Assembly: GCA_002405405.1 (NCBI GenBank)
Contig: DHLT01000143.1
Span: forward strand, 1,196-22,500
DNA from: Ignavibacteria bacterium UBA4661
GTDB taxonomy: Bacteria > Bacteroidota > Ignavibacteria > Kapaibacteriales > UBA4661
DNA: 21,305 bases
Direction: 5' to 3'
In this document: one piece after another, positions 1 to 10,900 of the stretch
Layout: each line of letters begins with the position of its first letter
Position numbering within the stretch: the stretch's first letter is position 1
Made by a program: the position numbers and the translations under genes
Notes under the pieces: model-generated
Told to the model about the DNA's origin: nothing
Databases searched by the model: none
The model's input: only the letters and a program-made list of their open reading frames with translations

Positions 1-1
1 T

Positions 2-1750
2 CCGGCAAATCGTGGTACAAATGGTCAGTATCTTCAAACTGATGGAGCAGGAATAACAAGTTGGCAAAATATTTCTGCGTTAGGATTAGGGGCTGTGACA
101 CTAACAGCCAATGGCTCAATCAATAATGGCGTAGCATTGTTTAATGGTACAAATCCTTCGATTACATCAAGTGCATCATTGACATTTAGTAATAATGTTT
201 TGACCGCTGGTGGTGTTACTGTTGCATCTATCAGTGTGAACAATAGCTTATATGTAACCAGTGGCAGTTTTGCACTTGGTGGTCTGCGTATCAATTCCGG
301 GGCGAACGATTTTGGATTTCCGGCAAATCGTGGTACAAATGGACAATTCCTTCAGACTAATGGAGCAGGTACAACGAGTTGGCAGACACTTTCAGCAACG
401 GGGTTAGGTGCGGTGATTGGTGGTGGTACTCCGTCTGCTGGAATAAAAAATATGGTATTTATCGAAGCAAATGCTCCAACGACAATTTCTTCTACTGCTG
501 TTGTTACATTTAATACTGCGAATAATATTCTCACAACCGGTGGTGTAACTGCAGCATCCATCACGATGACTGGGGCAAGTACATTTACGTCCGGTACAGG
601 TATTGGGCAGTTTTTAGGTGCTCTATACGTAACAAGTAATACGTTCGCTCTTGGTGGTTTGCGTGTCAATGCTATAGCGAATGATTTTGAATTCCCTGCA
701 AATCGTGGTACAAATGGACAATTCCTTCAGACTAATGGAGCAGGTACAACGAGTTGGCAAGCAATAACACCGTCGAATATCGGAGCACTAACATATGGCG
801 GTACAGCGACAACCAGCGATAAACTCGTCTATGAAACGGGAGCATCAACATTGTCGTCAAATGCGAATCTTACATGGAACAGTATCAATAATATCCTGTC
901 GGCATCGAATGTGGTCGTATCCGGCAATATGTCGGCTACTAATGCAACATTAGGTCCGGTCGGTAATAGCTATATCATGCCGAATAGCAGGGGTGTTGCT
1001 GGACAGTTTTTACAAACGGATGGCACGGCGAATGCGAACTGGGTGTCATTATCACCCAGCTCTGTCAACTCTGCTTTTTTTACTACTGCCCCGACAGGAA
1101 GTCGTCAAATTGTGTTTGAGGCAGGTGGAGCGGGTACAGCTTCTTTGAGTTCGAGTGCAAGCTTGACATGGAATAATACCAATAATATCCTGACTACACC
1201 AAATGCAGTCATAACAGGTACATTGGCGGCAACGGCTGCGACAATTCCGGCATTGAATGATGGCGTAACCATTGCAAATGGTCTTACGGTAACAGCCGGT
1301 GGAGCGACTATCAATGGAAACTCCTTAGTGAATGGTACTCTTGGTGGTATCACGGGTCTGACGGTAAGTTCGGGTGGTGTTGCTGTCAATGCTGGTGGTT
1401 TAACTGTAAGTGCTGGCAGTACGAATATTAGTGGTGGATTAAATACAAATAATATTTCGGTTGGAACAGGTGGAGCAACAGTTGGAGGTATCTATCGTAA
1501 CACGAACTTGGCATTTGCTTTTCCGGCGGACATATCAGGGTGGGCGCAAAGTTTGCAAACTGCTACATTAACAAATGCAGCGGTAGGAGGTACTGTATCG
1601 GTGTCTCCGGTTAATGCTCTGCCGGCTGGTATTGTTGTCTCCTTTGCACGTGTCTCCGCGGCAAATACTATTCAAATCGGACTGCAAAGTACAACAAGTG
1701 GTAGTGTTGCAGTCGGTACGATCAACTTTAGTGTTACCGTAATTCAATAA
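2..1750 (+). CDS. Tail-fibre/adhesin-like repeat protein, C-terminal part (5' truncated by window)
   Basis: The frame is open from base 2 to TAA 1748-1750, giving 583 visible codons; the true start lies upstream. ATG 95 is internal, because the repeat motif already occurs before it in the same frame. The protein is made of diverged units of about 106-125 residues. Each unit has a 'SSSASLTWNNTNNILT'-type strand pair, a variable stretch, and a 'PANRGTNGQFLQTNGAGTTSW' type turn (at 2-64, 320-382, 695-757 and, degenerate, 977-1042). A Gly-rich solenoid-like stretch (1262-1489) and a compact C-terminal domain (about 1541-1747) follow. Such 'RGT.GQ.L.T.G.G..SW' repeats are familiar in Bacteroidota surface proteins and phage-type tail fibres, so a binding or structural role outside the cell is inferred. 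No catalytic motif, cysteine-rich region or membrane segment is visible in this part. The next gene follows after 47 bases on the same strand, so co-transcription is possible. Family assignment is tentative; the reading frame is secure. Confidence 0.9.
   Translation, partial: PANRGTNGQYLQTDGAGITSWQNISALGLGAVTLTANGSINNGVALFNGTNPSITSSASLTFSNNVLTAGGVTVASISVNNSLYVTSGSFALGGLRINSGANDFGFPANRGTNGQFLQTNGAGTTSWQTLSATGLGAVIGGGTPSAGIKNMVFIEANAPTTISSTAVVTFNTANNILTTGGVTAASITMTGASTFTSGTGIGQFLGALYVTSNTFALGGLRVNAIANDFEFPANRGTNGQFLQTNGAGTTSWQAITPSNIGALTYGGTATTSDKLVYETGASTLSSNANLTWNSINNILSASNVVVSGNMSATNATLGPVGNSYIMPNSRGVAGQFLQTDGTANANWVSLSPSSVNSAFFTTAPTGSRQIVFEAGGAGTASLSSSASLTWNNTNNILTTPNAVITGTLAATAATIPALNDGVTIANGLTVTAGGATINGNSLVNGTLGGITGLTVSSGGVAVNAGGLTVSAGSTNISGGLNTNNISVGTGGATVGGIYRNTNLAFAFPADISGWAQSLQTATLTNAAVGGTVSVSPVNALPAGIVVSFARVSAANTIQIGLQSTTSGSVAVGTINFSVTVIQ
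5..66 (+). repeat. 62-bp coding repeat, diverged copy 1
   Basis: This is the first visible copy of the PANRGTNGQ...GAG..SWQ-coding repeat. It differs from the two later copies at 9 of 62 positions by direct comparison and lies 318 bp (106 codons) before the second copy. Confidence 0.85.
251..384 (+). repeat. Long direct repeat in the fibre-like gene, copy 2
   Basis: This encodes YVTS..FALGGLR.N..ANDF.FPANRG... and pairs with 626-759 at an exact offset of 375 bp (125 codons). The last 62 bp (323-384) are identical to 698-759. The earlier part is conserved mainly at the protein level, which suggests recent homogenisation of the 3' part only. Confidence 0.9.
626..759 (+). repeat. Long direct repeat in the fibre-like gene, copy 3
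   Basis: This is the partner of 251-384. Bases 698-759 are a perfect 62-bp match to 323-384, while the preceding 72 bases are diverged but encode the same YVTS..FALGGLR.N..ANDF pattern. Confidence 0.9.
977..1042 (+). repeat. Degenerate fourth copy of the RGTNGQ...SW repeat
   Basis: The encoded motif reads MPNSRGVAGQFLQTDG and ends at a Trp (1040-1042). It keeps the Arg-Gly, Gly-Gln-x-Leu-Gln-Thr and Trp positions but is diverged in DNA. It marks the end of the regular units in this gene. Confidence 0.75.
1262..1489 (+). other. Gly-rich beta-solenoid-like stretch of the fibre-like protein
   Basis: About 76 codons contain short repeating strands such as GLTVTAGGATING, GLTVSSGGVAVNAGG and LTVSAGSTNISGG, with a period near 10-15 residues. 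This alternation of hydrophobic strands and Gly/Asn turns is typical of extracellular beta-solenoid stalks. The fold is inferred; the short repeat is visible. Confidence 0.6.
1541..1747 (+). other. Compact C-terminal domain of the fibre-like protein
   Basis: The last 69 residues change style. They carry a pattern of the form 'A.VGG.VSVSP...LPAGIVVSFARVSAANTIQIGL' followed by 'G.INF.VTVIQ' and the stop. I recognise similar endings in phage tail/spike-like and Bacteroidota surface proteins, where they form a small beta-sandwich tip; that assignment is from memory of the pattern, not a search. A head or tip domain at the end of the stalk is the likely role. Confidence 0.5.
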
Positions 1751-1774
1751 CCACCCCCATTACCTTTCTTTACT

Positions 1775-1783
1775 AAGGAGGGG
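1775..1783 (+). promoter_or_regulatory. Shine-Dalgarno-like AAGGAGGGG upstream of the giant gene, unusually distant
   Basis: The 47-base gap 1751-1797 contains a near-perfect anti-16S match, AAGGAGGGG. It sits 14-16 bases before ATG 1798, instead of the usual 5-9, and overlaps the in-frame TAA at 1774-1776. No other ATG, GTG or TTG lies in frame between that stop and 1798, so ATG 1798 is the best start despite the spacing. The rest of the gap shows no convincing promoter or terminator. Confidence 0.45.
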
Positions 1784-1797
1784 AAGCCCAGCAAAGC

Positions 1798-1923
1798 ATG
1801 TCGGGGGATATCATCAACACAAGATTTTACACACAACATTTTTATCCTTTGAAAACACTGCGTTTATATTGCTTTTGTCTTTTGCTTGTGGTTATTGGAG
1901 CCATACCCCAATTTCTTCAAGCA
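1798..1923 (+). other. Sec signal peptide of the giant protein
   Basis: The n-region contains Lys19 and Arg22, followed by a hydrophobic core at residues 23-36 (LYCFCLLLVVIGAI) and a likely cleavage site after LQA (residue 42), leaving QTSTLT at the mature end. The AxA/QAQ style is common in Bacteroidota. The n-region is long; a TTG at 1849 would give a more compact signal but has no ribosome-binding sequence, so ATG 1798 is preferred. The core has two Cys (25, 27), but there is no lipobox at the end, so it is not a lipoprotein signal. Confidence 0.85.
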
Positions 1924-4900
1924 CAAACGAGTACGCTTACGATCAGCGGTAATGTTCCGATTTCAATTGGGACACAGGTTTTTGTTAATTCCGCTGATGG
2001 TAATGCCCTGAATGTGCTTGCAGGGGCAAGTATAAATATCAATAACTCGACCGCTGCACGGCTCACTATCAATGGTAGTGTTCAGTCAGCGGGAAATCTT
2101 ACGATTGCTTCCGGTCTTACAGCAATGATTACTTCTGTTTCCACCACCCCTACGATACGGGGAACGGGGAGCTTAGCATTTGATAATCTTGTTTTTGTCG
2201 GTACTACCATGAATATCGATGCTTCATTTTCCACAAATGAATTTACCATCAGCACAGGTACTGTCAATTTTGCTGCATCAGCGGCGCGTACTGTAACGGT
2301 AAATGGTACCTTGAATGTTCTTACAGGTACGACTCTTGTTGCATCAAGTGGAACAAGTCTTTTACGCTTAGGTAATGACTTGCTTGCGACGGGAACGGCG
2401 AACCTTAATCTGCGTAATGGTGCTAATGTTGTCAATATCGAATTCATCAATAGCTTGACATCAAATTTGGTGTTGGCGGGTGGTGGTACTTTCACGCTGA
2501 ATCTACTAACCATGAACAAAGGCAGTTCCGCGAGTTCTGCTTTTATATCCGGTGCAACTTCATCAACATTTCCTACAACGGGTTTCCTGACACTTCTAAC
2601 CAATGGAGGTACATTCCGGCTTGCCTCATCAATCGGTACCAATCCTGTCTTTACAACATCAACGATATCCATACCGAGCGGTTCAGGATTTGCTTTATCT
2701 GCTTCCGGCACAACAGTAATTGGGCAAGATGGTAATCTTATTTTGGGCGGCTATCTTGGAATATTTCTTGGCTCGATGAATGTTGGAGTTAATTCGGCTG
2801 ATAATAGCATCGTGTATTCGACAGGTTCCCGTTTTACAATTGGTGGTTTATCTACAGCCGCAACACTCACCGTATCGGGTGCATTTTGTCGTGATGCCAA
2901 CAATTCATCTGCAATTGACTTCACAATCTCTTCTAATGCTTCCATTATCGTGGGGAATGGTACTGTCGTCCCGGCGAGTACAACGCGCGGTATCTTTGAG
3001 ATAGGAACAGGTTCTTCGTTTGCAACCTCAACAGGTGCAACAGGTAATCCAACGATTACGATTCGCAAAGCCGCCAATAGTGGTTATGCAGGTAATGATG
3101 TGTGGATTGCACCAACCACGACCAGCAGCAATGGATTAGAGCCGAATATCGTCATTGATCCACGTTTGAATAGCCAAGATTTTCTCTACTCGATTTCGCC
3201 GTTTCTCAGCAGCTTTACTGTAAATACAACAACAAGTACGGTGCTTGGTACATTGGCAGATAGCACTACCTTGAGGATGCTGAATAATTTTACGTTGAAT
3301 AATGGCAGTCAGTTTACATTAGGTGATAGTTCGACTTTGGCAATGTCGAGCGATTTAGTACTCAATGGTACAGCCACAATCAATGCATTGTCGGGAACAG
3401 TACAGTTTGGTTCATCAGTGCAATATATCGGTCGCCGTTCGCAAATTATTGCAAGCCAGCCACAAACATTCAATAATCTCTTGGTGTCATTACCTTTTGG
3501 CGATGGCTTACAAACGAGTGTACCACTGACAATCAACGGTGATTTGCGTTTGACCGGCGATACGAATCGCTTGTGGATGAATGCAAACAATCTTCGTTTA
3601 GGTCCGGGAGCGGGATTGTATTCATCGACCACAGGAACGGAGACAGTCTTTAACAATCTCGGTGTTGTACGGCGATATATCGTTGTGAATGGTTCTACTG
3701 CAACCATGACACGAGGACTTTTACCGGCGCAGAGCCAAACTCAGTTATTGGTACAATTTCCCGTTGGTACGAGTTCGTATTTCAATCGCTATCAGTTGTT
3801 TTTCCAAGATAATACAGTACCATATGGTGCGGCAACCTTTGCTTCGGGAGCAGAGATTAGCGTGCGTTTAATCAATACAGCGCATCCCCAACTCTTGTTT
3901 CCTAACCAATCTTATCTCAATGTCTATTGGCGTGTAACATCGGCTGGGGTAACCTTTGTTGCTCCGTTTGGTAATGCACAAGCGCAATATGATGCCGCAC
4001 AGGTTACAAATCCTTCTCTAGAATCTTTAGTGCTTCCTGCACGGTGGGATATCACGCAGAATGCATGGGATCCACGTCCCGGCACACTGAGTAATCAGGT
4101 TTTTCTTGCTTCTCGTGAACTGAACATGAATGGCTTGGCATTCCTTGATGGCGAATATACTGCCGCTGATCCTTCTGCTGTTCAGCGGCGATACTTCAGT
4201 GTACCAAGTACAACAGGAAATTATTCGTCGGTAACGTCATGGCGTATGAATAGTTTTTCGGGTGCCCCTGCAACCACTGTGCCGGGTCAGCCCAGTGATC
4301 TCGTCGTTATCGGATCGAATGCAACTATTCTTGTGAATACGGCAACCGAAGCGCAAACATTTAGCACATTGGTTGTACAATCTACCGGGCGCATGATTAT
4401 GTCATCATCGGCTATTGTTGGTAATAATAATGCTGATTCGGTGTATATCGATAATGGTGCTACGCTTAATATCCGCAGTCCGCAGGGCATTACAACTGCT
4501 AAGACTACCGGAAATATTCGTTCACAAAGGCTGACATTCGGTGCTACACCGATATTGGTCTATGATGGTACAACCAATCAATCGACAGGCGATGGTATTC
4601 CAAATCAAGTTGATGTTTTAACGATAAATAATACTGCAAATACTGTAACATTGGGCAGGTCTATTTTGATTAGCTCTGCACTGAATATTACTGCCGGGCG
4701 TTTTTCACAGGGGACGACAGGAACCGGTGGCTTTTTTACATGTAATGGTGCAACGGCAGGGCGAACAATTACCATTGGCAGTACAGGTGATTTTTATATT
4801 ACTCAGCAGCGTTTTCCGTTTAACTTTACATCGCCAACATTCACAACGGGTACTGTAACGTATGGACCTTCTAATATCGGACGTTCGATCATTGCCGCGT

Positions 4901-7900
4901 CTGCCTCGACTCCGGCTGTCAATCAGTATTTCAACTTACGCTTCGATGGCAATCGAGCCATTGAGCCGATTATTTTCGAGCCGGCAGGAGAAATTCGTAT
5001 TTCAAGTACACTCTCTATTTCAACAGCGACATTCAATAATGGTGTAAGCCCACTTATCCAGAGTATCCGTTTTCAAGCTGATGGATCGACCATTTCATTT
5101 AATGGAACAGGGAATCAAGATATCCCCAAATTTAGTGGTATGGGAGCCGGATCTTCAGCAAATTTCAAGATGCGCTTTGCTAATCTGAAAATTGCAGGAA
5201 GTGGAACAAAACGCTTGCTTGATGAAGATGTCTTAGTCGAAAATAATGTTATTCTCGAAAGTGGTACACTCGCTTTGAATGGCTTTGGTGCTCTTGTACA
5301 AGGGGGATGGACGCAAACAGGAGGGGTATTTGATTATGGTTCAACAGGTACTCGTACTGTTACCTTCAATCCGCAAGGTATCACGCCTTTCCCAATTACT
5401 CTTGCAAATCCTGCAAATAATCGTTTCTTCAATCTGGTTGCAGTGTCAGCAAATATTGCAGCAACAGTAACATATCAAACAGGTATTCAGATTGATGGCA
5501 CTCTTACAATTTCCACGGCAACTGTTTTTGGTGATGCCGGCAGCAATACACTAACAGTAACGGGCGATTGGTATAACTATGGTACCTTTCAACGTGGCAC
5601 GGGTACGGTAGTGTTTAGTTCTACTGCAACACAGACCATGTATAATGCTATGCCGAATGCAGCGCCATTGCTATCGGAATCCGCTAATTTTAACAATCTG
5701 ACTGTCAATAAAGGGACGAGTGTTTTACAACTCACGGGTAATCAAGCAACGTGGAATAATATCGTTGTCAATGGTACGCTCAATCTTCAGAGCGGTATTC
5801 TTCGTGCAACTTCGGCAACAAATAGCCGATTTGCCTCCGCAGTCATCGTATCGCAAACGGGTAATCTTACACGAACAAGCGGTTTTGTTGATGGGTATTT
5901 AGCAAAGTGGGCAACCGTAGGTGCTACAACACTCACCTTTGAGATCGGTAGAGGAAATGACTATACTCCAACGCAGTTGCAATTTTCGGGAGTCGGTGGT
6001 ACCGCTGGATATTTAGCGATGTTTTCGGGGTTAGACATCAACGAATCAGGGCAATCGATCAATATTAGCAATCGCACTGTTCTGCAAGGTGGTATAGTAA
6101 ATTTAGATCCTGTCAATCATGTGTTTCGGCGGTGGGAATTACATGCAGCACTTGTTGCTAACAATAGTGACTTCACCTTTGATTTAGGAACACGCACATA
6201 TAATGCAGTACTCAACTTTTTATCTACGGATATAGGGTATGTGCCGACGCAAAATGTAGTTCGTGTGAGAAGCGGTAACCTCAATCCAGATGATAATAGC
6301 TTAGCAAGAGGAGGAGGTACAACCGGATGGTATAATACTACTCCTGGTATTCGTACTACAACATCTATGCAGTTTGTAGGATTAAACTTCTTGCCGTCTG
6401 CTTCTACACCCTCATACCCAATACAATACTTTTGGATTGGCCAGCCTGCTGTACCCGTCTATTATTCGCGTCAGTCAGGAAATTGGAGTGATCCAAATAC
6501 ATGGTCGATTGTAGATTTTGGAGGTCCTGTTGGTCCTGGTGTACCCTTGGATAGTGCCGCAGTTCTGATTGGTGATGGTCACCGTGTTGCACTGACGGGT
6601 AACATCACGTCTCGGGAAGGTGTTATTCCAGGCGGAGGAATTGATGTTGCTACTGGTAGCACCGCTACTGCGGGTATTTTAGATGTAGGTAATTTCGTAG
6701 TTTCGGGGACAGGATATTTCAGAATGTACAGTGGCGGCACTATTGTCACTGCCAATGTCAATGGTTTAGCGGCAAGTGGAGCAAGTGGTAGTATTCAAAC
6801 AACCAACAGAAGTTATAACTCAGGTGATAGAAATCCTGTTCGTGGTACAGTAGGTGGTTTGCCGAGCAATAATAATAACTTCATCTTCAACTTTGCTGGT
6901 GCACAAAATACCACGACAGGACTCCCTGCAAATTTTGGTACGCTTACTGTAACCAATGGTTCGATTCTTACTGTTGGTCAAGGTTTTACGGCGACAAATG
7001 TGGTGATTGATAATAGCAGTACATTTATCGGCGGTACATTCACATACACCATCGGCGGTTCATGGATCATGAACTCTACAGGGGTATTCACGTATAACAC
7101 ATCAACGATTGTGTTGAATGGCGGATCGAATATGATTCGTACCGGCGGCGGTAGTATTGGCGTGAATAACTTAACAATACAAGCTGGTGGTACGGCAACA
7201 ATTAGTGCCAATACACAAGTTACGGCAAATGGTACTCTAGCGTTGAACTCAGGTATTTTGACGACCGCCCGCCCTGCAAGTGTTGGAGCGGCAAATAATA
7301 CGTGGGTGCGCGTAACAGCAGCAAATATTACTCGCACGGGCGCAGGTGCGGCTAATGGTTTTGTGAATGGAGAACTTCGTCTGACGGTACCAAGCGGTAC
7401 ACAGACCTTGCAGTTTCATGTGGGAGCTTTACCGAATGTATCTTTGCCGTATAATGCCTACACCCCGGTAACACTCAATGCCGTGAATGTTACTGTTGGT
7501 GGCGATTTTCAAGCATGGGCAACATCGCCACGATCATTCCCCGGTGCGAATGTTGCTAATTCATTTATTGATTTAACACTGAATGTTAATCGTCTTTGGT
7601 ATGTCAGTACTGTTGGCACTGCCGCGATCTCGGCGGGTAGCGGCAATGTCCAAATCGGATTCCGTAATGATATACCATTTACAGATCCGGAAGCATCATC
7701 AAACCCTGCAAATTATATTCTCTCGCTCTCCACTGATGCCATTACGTGGGCAACATCAGCAACCAATAATGCGGGCTTAGGTAATGTGGCTGTGCGTTCG
7801 ATTACATTAACTTCAACGAGTGCAACCTTAGGCTATATTTTAACAGGTGCATTTCAGCCGATTACTCGTGTTTTTTACAGTCGTAACGGTGGTGCATGGA

Positions 7901-10900
7901 ATAATCCTCTTACTTGGTCAACAAGTACAACACTGCAATATACAGGTACCAATCCGAGCAACTGGATCCCCGGCGGTGCTACGGATGCGGTGTATATCTC
8001 AAATAATTCTACTGTAACAATGCCTGCGGGTACAAACCCCACATTGGGTTATCTGCAGGTTGGCGATAATTCACTGACGGGAGGTGGTACGCAGTTTGGT
8101 ACCCTACTTTTGGGTGATAACATTGTATCGGGGACTGAATTCCGTGTTGAGAGTGGTGGGGAAGTATCACTTTCCGGGCTGGGTGGTATCACACCTGCCG
8201 GAGATAACTCATCCAATATCCGTACCACAGTGCGAAATTATAATTGGGCGAACCATAATGTAGGGCGGTACATCTTTACAGGTGGAGCAGGGCAACAGAC
8301 AGGCACGGGAATGCCGACGAATATTCAACGACTTACTATCGCTTCGACGGTAGCCAGTGCGAGTATTCGATTGTCACAGGCACTTACTATTTCAGAAGAT
8401 CTACGTGTATCATCGGGTACATTTACGATGATGAATTTTAGTTCGAGTGTAGGTCAAGATGTCATTATTGCTAATGGAAGTACCTTGCGTGCTTCATCAG
8501 CAACCTTAAGTATTGCTCGCAATTGGACAAATAATGCAGGACCTGGTGGGTATGATCAATCGGGTGCTATCACTTTTACCGGTGGAGCAAGTACCCTGAC
8601 CGGGGCTACGACCTTTGGTACGGTTACTGTGAATAAGTCCGCCGCCATGACGATGGCAAGTCCTGTTACAATTTCGACCTCGCTTACATTGACGGCAGGA
8701 CAGTTGGCACTTGGTAGTAATGATTTGACTATTGCTCACTTTGCAACAATTGCAACAGTGGGGGAGAGTATTCTATCGAATGGGCTTACAACCGGTGGTC
8801 GTATCATTAAACTTGTTACTACCGGAACTATCACGAATGCTACCATTCCTGTATTCCTTGCTGCAGGCGATAGTCGTGTCTTTATTGATTTGTCGAGCAG
8901 TTCGACAATCGGTGTCAATGCGCAATTTTCTGTGCGACCAATTGCTGCACAACACCCCAACCGCCGAAGTAACAATATGCTCAATCGCTATTGGGAAATA
9001 CGGACAACGGGTATTACGAATACAACGGCATCTGTTGCATTAACCTATGGTGGAGCCACGATTACCGGTACGCAGAGTCGCTATATGCCGGGGATATATC
9101 AAACCACAACGGCAAGTTGGGAAATCAATCTTGGTACACCCGTATCTGCGACTGCCTCGCCGATAACAGCAGGTAGTACAACGCGGAGTACATTGCTTAA
9201 TGGTGATTGGACTGCCGGAGAGTTTAATTCGATGTTCTCATCGAGTGGTCGAGCGTATTATTCCATTCAAAACAACGGAGCATTTAATACAGCATTATCT
9301 TGGTCAACTGTTGGTTTTACAGGTTCTGCTGCTTCATATTTTCCCGGTCAATTAAATACGCTTGATCCTACGATTGTTGATTCTGCTGTGATTGGTGGTG
9401 GCAATACCATTGTTTATACTGCTCCGGCGGCTTTGAATCTTGGTTCTTTGCAAATTCCCAGTGGTACTTTGCAGTTCTCAGGACCTACAGGCAAAAGTGT
9501 TGTCTTAAATACGCCTACAACAGTAGGGGCGAGTGGTGCAATAACGCAGGACATTACGGGCGGTACGCGTAACGATACATTAAAAATACGTTCAGGTTTT
9601 ACCAATGCGGGTAATGTTGATCTTTATGGTGATGCAACACACAACACACGCCTTATTTTTGATGGATCGACAAATTCCACAGTACTCACCGGTGGAGGTA
9701 CATGGAGCGTTCGTAATATCGTGATGAGTCTCCCCGGTAATCAGAATTCACGACTTGATGTACGCACAGCACTCTTCCCGACATCAACATCCGCCGCCGC
9801 TATGCCACCCGGCTACCTTTTCAATATGCAATCGGGTGTCTTACGATATAATACCACCGCGACTGGATATTTGTCACAAAGCACTCAAATAAGCCAAAAC
9901 AACGGAACGCCTACAGCATATATACTGACTCCATTTACTACAGGATTGGAAGTACTGAGTGGTACTTGTGCTACCGGTGATGGTCTGACGCTGGGTGCCA
10001 GTACCTTTGTAACTGTCAGTGGCGGTACATTGCAAGTCGGTGATTTCTTCACTCGCTCTTTTAATCTTCCACCGGCTGGCTGGGTGAGTTTCTGTACGGA
10101 TAATCTTGGCGCACCATTAGGAGGTCAAGACGAAAGTCTGTATTACAGCGATGGTACGAGTTTTACGATCAATACCGGTGGAACAGTGCGTGTATCGGGA
10201 GCATTTGCGAGGATCATCAGTACCGCTCGTATGACCTACAATCAATCGGGTGGTGCGATGATTGTGTTGGATCATGGTACACAAACATCAGGACTGTATG
10301 GTTTTGATGTTGCCAATCCCGGCTCATCATTTACATGGTCGAATGGTATTATTAATATTCGCAGACCGGGTTGTATACTTGGAACGACAGATTATTTTGT
10401 TCGCGCTTCAACATTCCTTGTTACCGGTGGGAATCTCATCTTTGGTCCTAATCAAGCCTTTGGTCGTACGGGGACGACAGCCGATCTTGTTTCTTTTGGG
10501 ACAGCTTCCGACGAAAACTATTTCAGTGTTGATGCTACAGTTCCGGTGTGGAATGTTACTATCGATGAAACGCGCGGTTATACAACACTGCCTGCTAATG
10601 ATCCAGCCCAGGTCCATCGAGAAGTAGGATTATTGACGAATCTAACCGTTCTCAATGACTTTCAAATCAGTACGAATGGCACATTCGATATGTCGGGCCA
10701 GAATCTGACGATCGGTGGTGATTGGCTCAATTTCGGACGTTACCTCCCTGATGGTCCGGAACCCGGACTGCCTTCGGGTGGCATTGGTAGTGTCATTTTC
10801 AATGGTTCTACCACGCAAGATTATTACAATGCTAATCCTATTAGTATGACACGTACGGCAAGTTCGTATGGCACAGATTATAATTTTAATGAGCCATTTA

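Noticed and set aside
95..97. ATG as start of the first gene
   Set aside because: The same frame is open from base 2 and already encodes a full repeat motif at 2-64, so the gene begins upstream of the window.
5..759. Regularly spaced direct repeats as a CRISPR-like array
   Set aside because: There are only three copies, at 318 and 375 bp spacing, inside an open reading frame and encoding a repeated protein motif.
1751..1797. Possible terminator hairpin (CCCCC...GGGG) or Bacteroidota -7 element (TACCTTTC at 1761)
   Set aside because: The C and G runs do not give a continuous stem or a T-tract, and no TTTG-type -33 element sits at the right distance. The evidence is too weak to call either.
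1849..1851. TTG as an alternative start of the giant gene giving a shorter signal peptide
   Set aside because: No ribosome-binding sequence precedes it, and ATG 1798 has one, though distant. It is not excluded, but it is less likely.
2082..2711. 209-codon ORF on the minus strand, the longest reverse ORF in the window
   Set aside because: It lies wholly inside the giant frame, has a Val/Pro/Lys-rich composition expected from reading Thr/Gly/Asn codons backwards, and has no recognisable motif. The forward frame has a signal peptide and repeats, so this is a shadow.
6978..7337. 119-codon minus-strand ORF with hydrophobic runs
   Set aside because: The hydrophobicity comes from the complement of Asn/Thr/Val codons in module 2; no start context or family resemblance supports a gene. 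The same applies to 3309-3707, 19050-19388 and the other reverse or frame-shifted ORFs.
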